The translations under genes were made by a program, and so were the position numbers. From Candidatus Kapaibacterium sp. (GTDB taxonomy: Bacteria > Bacteroidota > Ignavibacteria > Kapaibacteriales > UBA2268), in assembly GCA_938031175.1 (NCBI GenBank), contig CALHGZ010000001.1, positions 232,655 through 296,654 on the forward strand: a stretch of 64,000 nucleotides of DNA, written 5' to 3'. The notes under the pieces are model-generated. The model had not been told where the DNA came from. It saw only the letters and a list, made by a program, of their open reading frames with translations, and ran no database searches. Numbering within the stretch: position 1 is the stretch's first letter; every line of letters starts with the position of its first letter. This document shows positions 1 to 8,152 of the stretch, in pieces.

Positions 1-432
1 GATGGTACTATTTTAATTGCTGCTACATCCAAAGAAAAAAGTGATATGGCTGTTAAAATGATACAAGATATAGTACGAAAACCTGAAGAGGGGGAAATTT
101 ATCAGGCAAAAGTAATTGAAATAAAAGAAGGAATAGGTGCCATTGTTCAATTTATGACCGGTAAAACTGGCCTTCTACATATTTCACAAATTTCAAGGGA
201 AAGGGTTAATAATGTATCTGACTTTTTGAAAGTCGGAGATGAAATCGAAGTTAAGTTGGTGGAAATATCCAAAGAAGGCAAATACAGGCTAAGTCGAAAA
301 GTACTTTTGCCAGAAACTGGTGCAACTGAAAATAATTATAAAGATAGTAACAAACGTTATTCTGGTAATAAACCATTTCAAAAGCATCCTCCAAAATCAG
401 GTGGTAAGTCTGATTACAGAAGTAATAAATAA
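1..432 (+). CDS. pnp: Polyribonucleotide nucleotidyltransferase, C-terminal part (partial)
   Basis: This is the 3' end of the gene for PNPase, the phosphorolytic 3'-5' exoribonuclease of RNA turnover. The reading frame is open back to base 1, so the gene starts outside the window and the ATG at 46 is internal. The visible part begins with the end of the KH domain (DGTILIAATS, residues 1-10 of the fragment) and continues into an S1 RNA-binding domain (from about EGEIYQAKVIEIKEGIGAIV to LSRKVLLPE). It ends in a basic, low-complexity Lys/Ser/Asn tail of about 40 residues, common in this group. The next gene converges from the other strand. A weak AT-only hairpin lies between them. The family call is firm because KH and S1 follow each other in the PNPase order. 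Confidence 0.93.
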   Translation, partial: DGTILIAATSKEKSDMAVKMIQDIVRKPEEGEIYQAKVIEIKEGIGAIVQFMTGKTGLLHISQISRERVNNVSDFLKVGDEIEVKLVEISKEGKYRLSRKVLLPETGATENNYKDSNKRYSGNKPFQKHPPKSGGKSDYRSNK

Positions 433-434
433 TT

Positions 435-457
435 TTATTTAATTCTTCATTAAATAA
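435..457. terminator. Weak AT-only hairpin between convergent genes
   Basis: A 9-bp inverted repeat (435-443 with 449-457, 5-base loop) made only of A and T lies in the 36-base gap between pnp and the convergent DUF5683 gene. Its position suits a bidirectional terminator, but the stem is weak. Confidence 0.3.
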
Positions 458-468
458 TTCTCTCTTAG

Positions 469-981
469 TTATTTTAGTCGTAAGACAAATTTTAAGGATA
501 TTAGATTTATCGAATCTGAAGTAATATTAAAACTTAAATCGTCGCTTACGTCAAAATCATATAAATGCGCCCCAACGTATGCATCAATAGCGGATAAAAC
601 ATATACGCCACAAATAAAAAATATGCTGATATCACGATTATTCCTGTAAATTTCCTTATTTGGATTATTTTGAATTTCTAAATCCTTAAAGAGATTGTGA
701 TTATGTATAGCATTATAAGTTAAGGCACTTACAGCTATGGCAAAAATTGGTGCTTTCCAATATGAACCTACATATATTTGACCACCGCCGGGAAAAATCA
801 GTGACCAAATTATTGCTATTGTCGGAGATTTTGTAAGATAGTTTTTACTTATTTGATTTGTATCTGATTTTATATGTTGTGATTCTGCATTATTTACTGA
901 TTCATTACTTTGTGAATAAGCTGAAATATAACATGTTAAGATTAATAAGTTTAGAAGAAAAAATAATCTGAATTTTTTCAT
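469..981 (-). CDS. DUF5683 family membrane protein
   Basis: A 170-residue protein with an N-terminal signal peptide ending near residue 23 (YISAYSQS). It has the core typical of DUF5683: a Pro/Gly-rich segment [11 protein letters not shown], a hydrophobic helix ([15 protein letters not shown]), a charged linker and a second helix ([23 protein letters not shown]). The family is widespread in Bacteroidota and Chlorobi and has no assigned function. The start overlaps the stop of the upstream RidA gene by four bases (ATGA type), so the two are probably translationally coupled. It is the last gene of the minus-strand operon that begins with the histidine kinase at 4695. Confidence 0.8.
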   Translation of the reverse strand: MKKFRLFFLLNLLILTCYISAYSQSNESVNNAESQHIKSDTNQISKNYLTKSPTIAIIWSLIFPGGGQIYVGSYWKAPIFAIAVSALTYNAIHNHNLFKDLEIQNNPNKEIYRNNRDISIFFICGVYVLSAIDAYVGAHLYDFDVSDDLSFNITSDSINLISLKFVLRLK

Positions 982-1361
982 AATGAATATACCGCAATAG
1001 CTTCGATTTCTATTAAAACATCTTTGGGTAATCGGGCAACTTGATAAGCAGCTCTAGCTGGTTTACTATCTCTAAACCAATCCTCATAAACTTTATTCAT
1101 TTCAGCGAAGTCGTTCATATCTTTGAGTAAAACAGTGGTTTTTATGATATTGTTTAAAGATAAATTTTGACTTTTGAGTATAGATTCAATGTTTTTAATA
1201 ACTTGCTGGGTTTGTTCTGAGATATTATTACCTACGATATTACCTGAATTATCAATTGGAATTTGTCCAGATATGAAAAGTAATTCGCCAGTAACTTTTA
1301 TTGCTTGAGAATATGGTCCAATTGGTTTAGGTGCGTTTTCAGTATAAATTATTTCTTTCAT
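978..1361 (-). CDS. ridA: RidA family enamine/imine deaminase
   Basis: A 127-residue member of the RidA (YjgF/YER057c/UK114) family, which hydrolyses reactive enamine and imine intermediates from PLP enzymes such as threonine dehydratase. The sequence carries the N-terminal [11 protein letters not shown] signature (residues 10-20), FISGQIP (29-35) and the C-terminal [20 protein letters not shown] block. The Arg at 103 corresponds to the catalytic carboxylate-binding Arg of RidA, and the Glu at 120 is also conserved. Length is normal for the family. It sits 11 bases after the ROK kinase and overlaps the DUF5683 gene by four bases, so it is the third gene of a four-gene operon. Confidence 0.93.
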   Translation of the reverse strand: MKEIIYTENAPKPIGPYSQAIKVTGELLFISGQIPIDNSGNIVGNNISEQTQQVIKNIESILKSQNLSLNNIIKTTVLLKDMNDFAEMNKVYEDWFRDSKPARAAYQVARLPKDVLIEIEAIAVYSL

Positions 1362-1372
1362 AAGTGATTTAT

Positions 1373-2293
1373 CTATTGATTAACATTTTTTCCTAATATT
1401 GCAGCGCCAATAATACCAGTATCATTTAGGAATTTAGCTTTCATAATTTTTACTTTTTTTGCAATATTTGGTAAAGCTCTTTTTTTTATTGTTTCTAATG
1501 CTCGTTTGTAGAAAATATCATTAATTTGTGATATACCGCCCCCAACAACAACAAATGGTATACCAAGTAAATTCATTGCAGAAGCCAATCCAACGCCGAA
1601 AAACTTACCGGCTTTGGATAAAGCTTCCAAAGCTTCGCATTCTTTTGCATCAGCATATTCTGATATGTCTTTAACATCAACATTTTCAGGTACGTCAAAA
1701 TTATAAATTGAATTTTTTACTGCATCTTTAAATAGTCTTATAATGCCCTGACGACCGATGAAATATTCAAGTGTACCTTTTGTTAAATCTGTTTCCTGAT
1801 TATCAACATCGGCTCTAATTATTGTATGTCCGATTTCCCCAGCACTGCCGTCATATCCCCGGAAAATTTGACGGTTGTGTATTATAGCTCCTCCAACACC
1901 AGTACCAAGTGTGACATAAAGAAATGAATTTAATTTTTTACCAGCTCCAATTTCTAGCTCTGTTAGTGCAGCAGCATTTGCATCATTATCAATAGCAAGT
2001 GGAATTTTCTTTTTCGTTTTGATTTGCTCGAAAAAGTTTATACCATTAATAGATGGAATATTAGGTGAAATTAATACAGTACCATTATTAATTATTCCTG
2101 GTATTCCAATTCCGATGCTTTTTATATTATCGAAATTTTTTAATACTGAATTTATAATATGATTGATTTTTGTTATAATTGAATTTTTAGATTTCTGGGT
2201 TAATTCGTATGTATCCTTGAATACGATTTTGTATTTTTCATCTATTATACCAGCTTTGATTGATGAACCGCCAATATCTATTCCTAAATACAT
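1373..2293 (-). CDS. ROK family sugar kinase (glucokinase-like), zinc motif absent
   Basis: A 306-residue ROK (repressor, ORF, kinase) family protein, most likely a cytoplasmic ATP-dependent glucokinase or N-acetylhexosamine kinase. Visible motifs are the N-terminal phosphate loop [10 protein letters not shown] (6-15), the catalytic segment [10 protein letters not shown] (101-110, Asp104 as catalytic base), the phosphate-2 loop LGTGVGGA (129-136) and the sugar-binding GEIGH (152-156). No N-terminal DNA-binding domain is present, so it is a kinase rather than a repressor. The usual CxCGxxGCxE zinc motif that follows GEIGH is missing: the region reads [12 protein letters not shown] with no cysteines. 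The gene lies 24 bases downstream of the histidine kinase and 11 bases upstream of ridA in one operon. Sugar specificity cannot be read from the sequence. Confidence 0.85.
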   Translation of the reverse strand: MYLGIDIGGSSIKAGIIDEKYKIVFKDTYELTQKSKNSIITKINHIINSVLKNFDNIKSIGIGIPGIINNGTVLISPNIPSINGINFFEQIKTKKKIPLAIDNDANAAALTELEIGAGKKLNSFLYVTLGTGVGGAIIHNRQIFRGYDGSAGEIGHTIIRADVDNQETDLTKGTLEYFIGRQGIIRLFKDAVKNSIYNFDVPENVDVKDISEYADAKECEALEALSKAGKFFGVGLASAMNLLGIPFVVVGGGISQINDIFYKRALETIKKRALPNIAKKVKIMKAKFLNDTGIIGAAILGKNVNQ

Positions 2294-2316
2294 TTCATTA
2301 TCCTGAACATGTAAAT

Positions 2317-4695
2317 TTATGATTGGGTTTGTTCAATTTCAGTTAAAAATTTAAAATCTTTTATACCATTTTGGTGTTTTGCCAAAATGAAATGGAATTT
2401 TGAGCCTATTCCATATTCACTTTCAGCCCAGATTTTCCCGCCGTTTTTTTCAATAAATTCTTTGCATAAAATAAGACCAAGTCCAGTACCTTTTTCTCGC
2501 ATGGTTCCTTGTGTTGTAAATTGAACATCTATTCGGAACAGTTTTTTCAAATCCTCTTCTTTAATGCCTATGCCGTTATCTTCGATAATTACTTCAATGT
2601 ATTGCAGGGATTCTTTTGCATAAATGTTTATTTCACCTCCTTCATTAGAAAATTTGACAGCGTTTGTCAATATATTTCTAAAAACACTGGAAATCATATT
2701 TAAATCCGCATAAACAATGGTTTTAGGAAGAATATTCTGATTTATTTTAATATTTTTTCTTGATGCATTTGAATATAAAAGATTGACATTATTGTCGGCA
2801 ATATATGATAAATCAATGTAATCAGGATTGAATTCAATAGCACCACTCTGAGTTCTTGCCCATTGCAAAAGATTTTCTAATAATTCAGACAGGTAATTTG
2901 AAGATTTATGTAGTTTATAGAAACTGTCTTCCAGCTTACTTTTACTCATTCTATGGTAATTGTTTGCTAATGTATAAGATGATAAAATCATAGCTTGTAG
3001 TGGATTTTTAAGGTCGTGGGCAATAATAGAAAAAAATTTATCTTTCGTTGCCAACGCTTCACGTAATTTTTCCTGACTATTTAAGAGTTCGATATTTATC
3101 TTTTGTAACTCTTCTTTTTGCTGTGTGATTAGTCTGTTTTTTTCAGCTAAATCGAGATTGGCTTTACGAATCATCTCATTTTTTTGGGTCAGCAATTTAT
3201 TCGCTTTCTTTTTAGTCAAATATCTGTTAAATAAGATTACTGCTATAATTAGAATCAGAGCTAATATTGAAATAAAGTATTTTGTTTGTTGCTCTTTTTC
3301 TCTTTTTAGAATTTGATTTTCTTTTTCTTTTTTTTCGGTTTCGTATCTTATTTCGATAGCAGAGATTTGATTTCTAATCTCTTCGCTTGCGATTGAATCT
3401 TTAATGGATGTATATAATTTGTGATAGTTTAATGCATTTTTGTAATTACCCATTGATTCGTAAATTTCATATAGTAGACTATAACTATCCAGCATATATT
3501 TTCTGTTATTTTTTTCGTAAGCTGCATCGAGGGCTTTTTTGGCATATTGATAAGCTTTTTCGTAATCCCCCATTTTATAATAAATAATACCGATATTATT
3601 AAGCCTATTACTCAATTGATCTGTATCGGTTGAAATCTCTTTTATTTCGAGGGATTTTAAAGAATAATGAAGTGCTAGCTTATAGTCCTGCATCTCTGCA
3701 TATACTTGTCCGATGTTGTTGTAAAGGAGACCAATTCCACGCATATCCCCTAATTCCATTGCATTTTTCAGAGATGAACTATAGCTATCCAGAGCTTTTG
3801 GAAAATCTTTTTTTTCAAAATATACATTACCTATATTATTTAAAGTTTTAGCAACTAATTTTTTATCATTCAAATTGTAGCTAATTTTTAATGCCTTTTC
3901 GAGATACTCAAGGGCTTTATCATAATTATTTAAAGCAAAATATACATTACCGATTTTATTGAGAATATTTGAAATTTGTAATGTGTTTTTTTGCTCTTCA
4001 TAGATTTTTAAAGCTTCTAATGAATATTCTATAACTTTATCATAATCTCCAAGCGTACGATAAATGAATATTAAGTCATTAAAGGTGTTTAGAATTTTAT
4101 CATTATCATTTATTTTTATGTAAATTGATTTTGCTTTCTGATAATAATATATTGAGTTGTTATAATCATATAATAAGGAATAAAGTAAACCAAGATTAAA
4201 ATAAGTATCAGCTATTTTTTTATCATCGCTAATTTTTTCTGCTAAGACTAGATTATCTGTTAAAATTTTAATTGCATCATTGTATTTGTTAATATGCATG
4301 TAAGAAGTAGCGATATTATTCCTTGTTTTGAATATCCCTTCCTTGTCATTGATTTCAGAATAGATTTGATTGGATTTTTGATAAAAATCAATTGCTTTTT
4401 CTGAATCGTTTTTATAATCAAAATATAAGCCCATTAAATTTAATGATTTAGCTTGTTCTTTTTTGTTGTTATATTTTTTTGCCAAACTTAATGCTTTGGT
4501 GGCGTATTCATAGCTTTTATCTAGTGATTTATCAATGTATTTTTCAGCAATCAGATTTAAAATTTCAAGGCTATTTTTCTCATCTTTTGTTTTTAGAATT
4601 TTTAACAAGCTATCAATATTCGATTGTGCATATAATGGAAAAAGGATTATTAATAGAATGATAGATAGAAGCAGTATTTTATATAGTTTTTGCAT
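2317..4695 (-). CDS. TPR-repeat sensor histidine kinase
   Basis: A 792-residue membrane sensor kinase. A signal or anchor segment (residues 1-23) is followed by about ten tetratricopeptide-like repeats (roughly 40-440), predicted extracytoplasmic. A single transmembrane helix follows (about 470-490, YFISILALILIIAVILF), then a coiled-coil linker. The HisKA domain has the H-box SIIAHDLKNPLQ with His560, and the HATPase domain has NAVKFSNEGG, DNGIGI and GTGLGL. The C-terminus adds a short hydrophilic tail of about 20 residues. This TPR-TM-kinase design is common in Bacteroidota and senses unknown signals through the TPR array. No response regulator is adjacent, so it is an orphan kinase. It is the promoter-proximal gene of the operon with the ROK kinase, ridA and DUF5683, and is divergent from the small paired genes at 5.2 kb. 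Confidence 0.9.
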   Translation of the reverse strand: MQKLYKILLLSIILLIILFPLYAQSNIDSLLKILKTKDEKNSLEILNLIAEKYIDKSLDKSYEYATKALSLAKKYNNKKEQAKSLNLMGLYFDYKNDSEKAIDFYQKSNQIYSEINDKEGIFKTRNNIATSYMHINKYNDAIKILTDNLVLAEKISDDKKIADTYFNLGLLYSLLYDYNNSIYYYQKAKSIYIKINDNDKILNTFNDLIFIYRTLGDYDKVIEYSLEALKIYEEQKNTLQISNILNKIGNVYFALNNYDKALEYLEKALKISYNLNDKKLVAKTLNNIGNVYFEKKDFPKALDSYSSSLKNAMELGDMRGIGLLYNNIGQVYAEMQDYKLALHYSLKSLEIKEISTDTDQLSNRLNNIGIIYYKMGDYEKAYQYAKKALDAAYEKNNRKYMLDSYSLLYEIYESMGNYKNALNYHKLYTSIKDSIASEEIRNQISAIEIRYETEKKEKENQILKREKEQQTKYFISILALILIIAVILFNRYLTKKKANKLLTQKNEMIRKANLDLAEKNRLITQQKEELQKINIELLNSQEKLREALATKDKFFSIIAHDLKNPLQAMILSSYTLANNYHRMSKSKLEDSFYKLHKSSNYLSELLENLLQWARTQSGAIEFNPDYIDLSYIADNNVNLLYSNASRKNIKINQNILPKTIVYADLNMISSVFRNILTNAVKFSNEGGEINIYAKESLQYIEVIIEDNGIGIKEEDLKKLFRIDVQFTTQGTMREKGTGLGLILCKEFIEKNGGKIWAESEYGIGSKFHFILAKHQNGIKDFKFLTEIEQTQS

Positions 4696-5161
4696 TTAAA
4701 TCAAAAATTTTTAATCATATATCTTATAATTTAGAATAAAATCAAAATTTGTTCCAAAAATAATAAAAAAAAAATTTGCATTTTAAATTTCTTTTTATTA
4801 TGTTTGTTGGTAATCGATTAAAAAAAATTAATAATTCTAAAATTTGTAATTATATATTAATTATCGATTAATATAACTTTAAACTGAGAGATAACAAAAT
4901 TTAATTGAAAGTGATGTTCTTTTAAAATATGCAAAAGGAAAAATATTATTGTTTGTTAAGATTTTTGATTAAAATTTAATTTAACTAAAATTTTACTCAA
5001 AAATAGTACAAAAGATTTTTATATAAAAAAATTTGCTTTTTTAAATATTATTATTTAAATTACAAGTTTTTTTTATTTATTTTTCAATTTGAAATTTTAG
5101 AAATTTTTATATGTATTTATAAGTCTTAAATCTATTTTTTAATTAATAACAGGAGGTTACA
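4696..5161. other. Non-coding divergent promoter region (466 bp)
   Basis: A very AT-rich gap between the divergent histidine-kinase operon and the small-protein gene at 5162. It contains two near-identical ten-base ATCGAT-centred boxes at 4811-4820 and 4861-4870. It also has a 15-base word (4914-4928) that recurs exactly at 5408-5422, and a 16-base word (4987-5002) that recurs in the susC leader. No tRNA or further ORF was seen. Promoter hexamers cannot be assigned with confidence. Confidence 0.6.
4811..4870. promoter_or_regulatory. Pair of TAATCGATTA-like boxes 50 bp apart
   Basis: The perfect palindrome TAATCGATTA lies at 4811-4820. A one-mismatch copy, TTATCGATTA, lies at 4861-4870, exactly 50 bases further on, or close to five helical turns. 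Both are in the divergent promoter region of the histidine-kinase operon and the small-protein genes, so a dimeric regulator binding both is conceivable. This is inference; the background is extremely AT-rich. Confidence 0.3.
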
Positions 5162-5407
5162 ATGGAAATTTTAATCGCAATATTATGGTACCTGCAGATA
5201 ATGTTTGTGGGTGTAACTTACACAGTTGAAGAAGTCGATATGATGATTATCACAAATCAGCCAGTAATTGAGCAAGTTCAAAATGATCAGCAGTTGTTGA
5301 ATACAATTTTAGATAATTTCAACAGCAATTATACAATTACAATCGAAAATGGTGCAGTAGATATTTGGGACGATCCTCCACCTTCAAAACCAATTAAAAT
5401 GAAATAA
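5162..5407 (+). CDS. Small membrane-associated protein A with IAILWY and WDD motifs
   Basis: An 81-residue protein of unrecognised family. A perfect Shine-Dalgarno AGGAGG at 5151-5156 sits five bases before the ATG, strongly supporting translation. The N-terminus is a short hydrophobic segment (MEILIAILWYLQIMFVGV) that could be a membrane anchor or an uncleaved signal. A polar Asn/Gln-rich middle follows, then a C-terminal VDIWDDPPPSKP tail. The first ten residues and the I/V-WDD motif recur in the next gene, 47 bases downstream, making the two paralogues. No cysteine is present and no maturation enzyme is adjacent. It may be a small anchored envelope protein or an exported peptide; neither can be decided from sequence. 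It is divergent from the orphan sensor kinase operon. Confidence 0.75.
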   Translation: MEILIAILWYLQIMFVGVTYTVEEVDMMIITNQPVIEQVQNDQQLLNTILDNFNSNYTITIENGAVDIWDDPPPSKPIKMK

Positions 5408-5422
5408 ATGTTCTTTTAAAAT
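5408..5422. repeat. 15-bp word repeated before each small gene
   Basis: The word ATGTTCTTTTAAAAT occurs at 4914-4928, about 230 bases before the first small gene, and identically at 5408-5422, directly after its stop codon and before the second small gene. It could be a remnant of the tandem duplication that made the gene pair or a shared regulatory site. Confidence 0.4.
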
Positions 5423-5454
5423 GAATTTGTAAAACATAATTTAGGAGAAAAAAA

Positions 5455-5649
5455 ATGCAACTATTCATAGCAATACTTTGGTACATATTGGTTTTCCTTG
5501 CTGGACCTGAAATTCTTGACAGTAAAAAAGAAGTTACTCAGCAAGATGCAAAACCAAAAATGGAAGCAATTAAGAAAGTTGATTTATCGCACAAACAAAG
5601 CAGAGTCATTGTTTGGGATGATGATGAGACATCATCACATCTTAAATAA
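5455..5649 (+). CDS. Small membrane-associated protein B, paralogue of the preceding gene
   Basis: A 64-residue protein preceded by AGGAG at 5443-5447. The N-terminus MQLFIAILWYILVFLAG matches MEILIAILWY of the upstream protein, and the C-terminal RVIVWDDDETSS matches its VDIWDD tail. The middle is charged and unrelated (Lys/Glu/Asp-rich). Codons for the shared residues differ between the two genes at synonymous positions: Ile5 is ATC versus ATA, and Leu8 is TTA versus CTT. That argues for selection on the peptide rather than recent DNA duplication. Family unknown. A 15-bp hairpin begins 19 bases after the stop, and a strong terminator follows at 5884. Confidence 0.75.
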   Translation: MQLFIAILWYILVFLAGPEILDSKKEVTQQDAKPKMEAIKKVDLSHKQSRVIVWDDDETSSHLK

Positions 5650-5667
5650 GTGATTTCAATGCTTTAA

Positions 5668-5700
5668 CATTATTACAATTTTAATAAGATTGTAATAGTG
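5668..5700 (+). promoter_or_regulatory. 15-bp hairpin just after the small-gene pair
   Basis: Bases 5668-5682 pair with 5686-5700 (15 bp including two G-U pairs, 3-base loop), starting 19 bases after the stop of the second small gene. No U-tract follows, so it looks more like an RNA-stabilising or processing hairpin than a classical terminator. Confidence 0.5.
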
Positions 5701-5883
5701 ATAATATGGACATAAAAAGTATTAAAATTTATTCAGGGATGGAATTTATCAAGGTATTTTCACGTGGGGTAAAACAGGGTATTTTGGAGATAAAAAATTA
5801 GTCAAATAAACATACAAATGCCTTAAACATCATTTTAAATATTTAGTACATTTATTTGTTGCTAAGCTTCCCCAAAAAATTTT

Positions 5884-5914
5884 ACTCAGCTCAATATAAA
5901 GAGTTGAGTTTTTT
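5884..5914 (+). terminator. Rho-independent terminator, plus strand
   Basis: The stem ACTCAGCTC (5884-5892) pairs with GAGTTGAGT (5901-5909) with one G-U pair and an 8-base loop. It is followed by a run of T to 5914. It lies 235 bases downstream of the second small gene. Confidence 0.75.
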
Positions 5915-6060
5915 ATTGAAACAAAATAATTTTATTCTAAACCTTCTTTATGATGTTGGCTGGTTTTGGAATTATTAAAGGAGTAATTTTCTAATCTAAG
6001 CATTTCATTTAGTTCAGTTATAAAAAGTTTATTATAAATTATAAAAGCTTATAAAATTTG

Positions 6061-6092
6061 AAAAAGCTGATGAGTTTTTATCTCATCAGCTT
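6061..6092 (-). terminator. Rho-independent terminator of the OmpA operon
   Basis: An 11-bp perfect stem (6064-6074 with 6082-6092) encloses a 7-base loop. On the minus strand it is followed by a T-run (complement of 6061-6065). It lies 27 bases after the stop of the OmpA gene and would end the 10611-6119 operon. Confidence 0.85.
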
Positions 6093-6118
6093 ATTTATTG
6101 GAAACAATTTGATAAATA

Positions 6119-8152
6119 TTATTCTTCAATCGGTGTTTCAATGATTATATCTACTCGTCTACTGTAAAATCTACCTTCGGGTAATTCATTGTTATATATC
6201 AGGTATTTCTCCCCATAGCCGTTTATATCGGTATTTGAGAATTTCAGATAATCATCTACGGCTTTCGCCCTCTGAAAGGATAAGCGTTGATTATAATCCT
6301 CAGGTCCCATTCTATCGGTGTGGCCCAAAATCTTAACAGAAGCATTAGGTTTTAAAGACTTTTTAATTAATTCAGCCATTTTGGCATTATAAAAACTGAG
6401 TTTTGATTCATCATAAGAGAATAGAATCAAACTATAGCGATCAATATACTTATCTTTTATTCTTTCAGTTCTTTTCTTTTGCACCGTTACTAATTCGACA
6501 GGTATTGAGCCAACATCGGTTTCGTATTTTTGATTTTGATTATCGGTAATATTCAATTTGTAATTTAATAAATCACTTGTGCGAGGAATATTGTTTTGTT
6601 CACTATCTAAGTGCCAATCAACAATTTGAGGTAAATCGGTAGTACCAGAAAATGTTTGCAAAGTTTTGCCTTTTTGAAATGCAATGAGTTGCCAATTTTT
6701 AATACCAGCTTCGGCATTAATATTATTTCTGAATCTTACGGTTGGTGGATTAGTTACTCTAAATGTGTCATTTGCGAAAACCGGTGCGATAATTTCCCAT
6801 TTATTTGAAGTGATTTCGACTCTTCTATTTTCCTGAATACCTTCAGGATCCCGAATGTTAGTTGGTTCCTGAGGTAAATTTCTTTTACCAAGAATCATTC
6901 GGTCCGAAGAAATTCCCCAAACATCTCTGAGATAATTTCGAACATTTTCAGCTCTTTTTTCGGAGAGAGCTAAATTTCCTTTTTCGAGTCCAGTGTCTGA
7001 ATTACATCCATCAATGGCAATCTTTGCATCAGGATGCTCTTGCATTCTTTTGCCAATGATATTAAGCACGTGATAATAAGTTTCGATATTATTAAGGTAA
7101 AAAGTTTGGTCAATTGAGAATTTTTTAGTTTCATCTGAACTTAATAGTTTATAACGATTTGGAATTTCGGCTGAATTATCGTCAAAGAAAATGTATGTTA
7201 ATAGTGGTTTTACATTTGTAGAGAGATATTCCTCAACTTTCATTTTTATAATTTGAGACTCATTTTCCTTATCGTCGATTGCTGATGCTAAGATTGAGGC
7301 GAAAAGTATTGGTTTAGGTGGTACTGGTTTAGCGGGTTCCGGAATGGGCATATATTTAATGGATGCACCTAAACGAATAGTATTTGTTTTCCAGTCGAAA
7401 TCTGATACATCAACAATATTTGTCAGCATATAATTGTAAAATATTTCTGGTGCAATTATCCATTCTCCAGAACTAATGATAGGTATTTCATAACTTAGAC
7501 CACCAATCAAGGAAGCTTTGAAGGTGGATAAATTGGCAATCTCAAAATCAGGAAAAACTAATCTTTGCCTTGTATTGTTTTCATAAGCACCAGTTTCGGG
7601 TTTAAGGATTGATTCAATATGGGAATATGTTTTTGAAATATTTAATACACCAAAAGTGGCACCTAAATGAATAAAGAAATTGTCAAAAAGACGATAATTT
7701 AACATTGGCTCTAAACCAATAAAGCTAATTTTGGAATCCAATGAATGTTCAAAAATTCCATTTGTTTCGATATTTCGCTGGTAATCATATACTGTTTCGG
7801 ATTCCTCTGCTTTAAGTTTTCCATCGATAGAATAATAGCCACCTCTGATAGCAATTAGGAGATTTTTTATAACAGGGTATTCAAATAATAATCCTACAGA
7901 AAACCCAATACCAGAGCCTTCCTCAAATTTTGGGCAACAGCTTGGAAATGGAAGTTGCATACCAGTAAAGTTAGCATTATGTTGATTCAGATTTAAATTT
8001 CCGTAAAGACCGTAACGTGGCATATCATTTTGGATTTCTTCTGGCTTGAGTGGATTGGCTTTTTGGCTTAAAGCAAAATTAAAGGATATTAATGCAGTCA
8101 AAATATACAAAAAGCAATGTAATAGTCGATTTATTAAACTCGTAATTCTCAT
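6119..8152 (-). CDS. Outer-membrane protein with two OmpA-like domains
   Basis: A 677-residue envelope protein. A signal peptide (residues 1-29, ending FALSQ) precedes a region of about 240 residues with alternating aromatic/hydrophobic strands typical of an outer-membrane beta-barrel. Two OmpA-like peptidoglycan-binding domains follow. The first (about 315-450) has the helix motif LALSEKRAENVRNYL and ends in ENRRVEI. The second (about 570-675) has GHTDRMG, QRLSFQRAKAVDDYL and SRRVDIII. Both keep the LSxxRAxxV pattern that contacts diaminopimelate. About 120 residues between them look beta-rich. One OmpA domain per chain is the norm, so the doubling is unusual. The gene overlaps the upstream T9SS surface-protein gene by four bases, suggesting that the two products act together at the surface. 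Confidence 0.85.
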   Translation of the reverse strand: MRITSLINRLLHCFLYILTALISFNFALSQKANPLKPEEIQNDMPRYGLYGNLNLNQHNANFTGMQLPFPSCCPKFEEGSGIGFSVGLLFEYPVIKNLLIAIRGGYYSIDGKLKAEESETVYDYQRNIETNGIFEHSLDSKISFIGLEPMLNYRLFDNFFIHLGATFGVLNISKTYSHIESILKPETGAYENNTRQRLVFPDFEIANLSTFKASLIGGLSYEIPIISSGEWIIAPEIFYNYMLTNIVDVSDFDWKTNTIRLGASIKYMPIPEPAKPVPPKPILFASILASAIDDKENESQIIKMKVEEYLSTNVKPLLTYIFFDDNSAEIPNRYKLLSSDETKKFSIDQTFYLNNIETYYHVLNIIGKRMQEHPDAKIAIDGCNSDTGLEKGNLALSEKRAENVRNYLRDVWGISSDRMILGKRNLPQEPTNIRDPEGIQENRRVEITSNKWEIIAPVFANDTFRVTNPPTVRFRNNINAEAGIKNWQLIAFQKGKTLQTFSGTTDLPQIVDWHLDSEQNNIPRTSDLLNYKLNITDNQNQKYETDVGSIPVELVTVQKKRTERIKDKYIDRYSLILFSYDESKLSFYNAKMAELIKKSLKPNASVKILGHTDRMGPEDYNQRLSFQRAKAVDDYLKFSNTDINGYGEKYLIYNNELPEGRFYSRRVDIIIETPIEE

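Larger units (their letters stand above)
5650..6118. other. Non-coding region with hairpins and two terminators (469 bp)
   Basis: The gap separates the small-protein pair from the convergent OmpA operon. It holds a hairpin at 5668-5700 and about 180 bases without an ORF but with locally G-rich and C-rich words (GTGGGG near 5764, TTCCCC near 5868). A strong plus-strand terminator lies at 5884-5914, and a strong minus-strand terminator at 6061-6092. The 235 bases between the second small gene and the plus-strand terminator are probably transcribed as a 3' untranslated region or contain a small RNA. About 150 bases between the two terminators show nothing recognisable. Confidence 0.55.

Noticed and set aside
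5162..5649. Small-gene pair as ribosomal peptide precursors (graspetide-like because of the WDD and Thr/Lys content, or AgrD-like)
   Set aside because: No ATP-grasp ligase, radical SAM enzyme, AgrB-like protease or peptide transporter is adjacent, there is no cysteine, and the N-terminus is hydrophobic rather than a typical leader.
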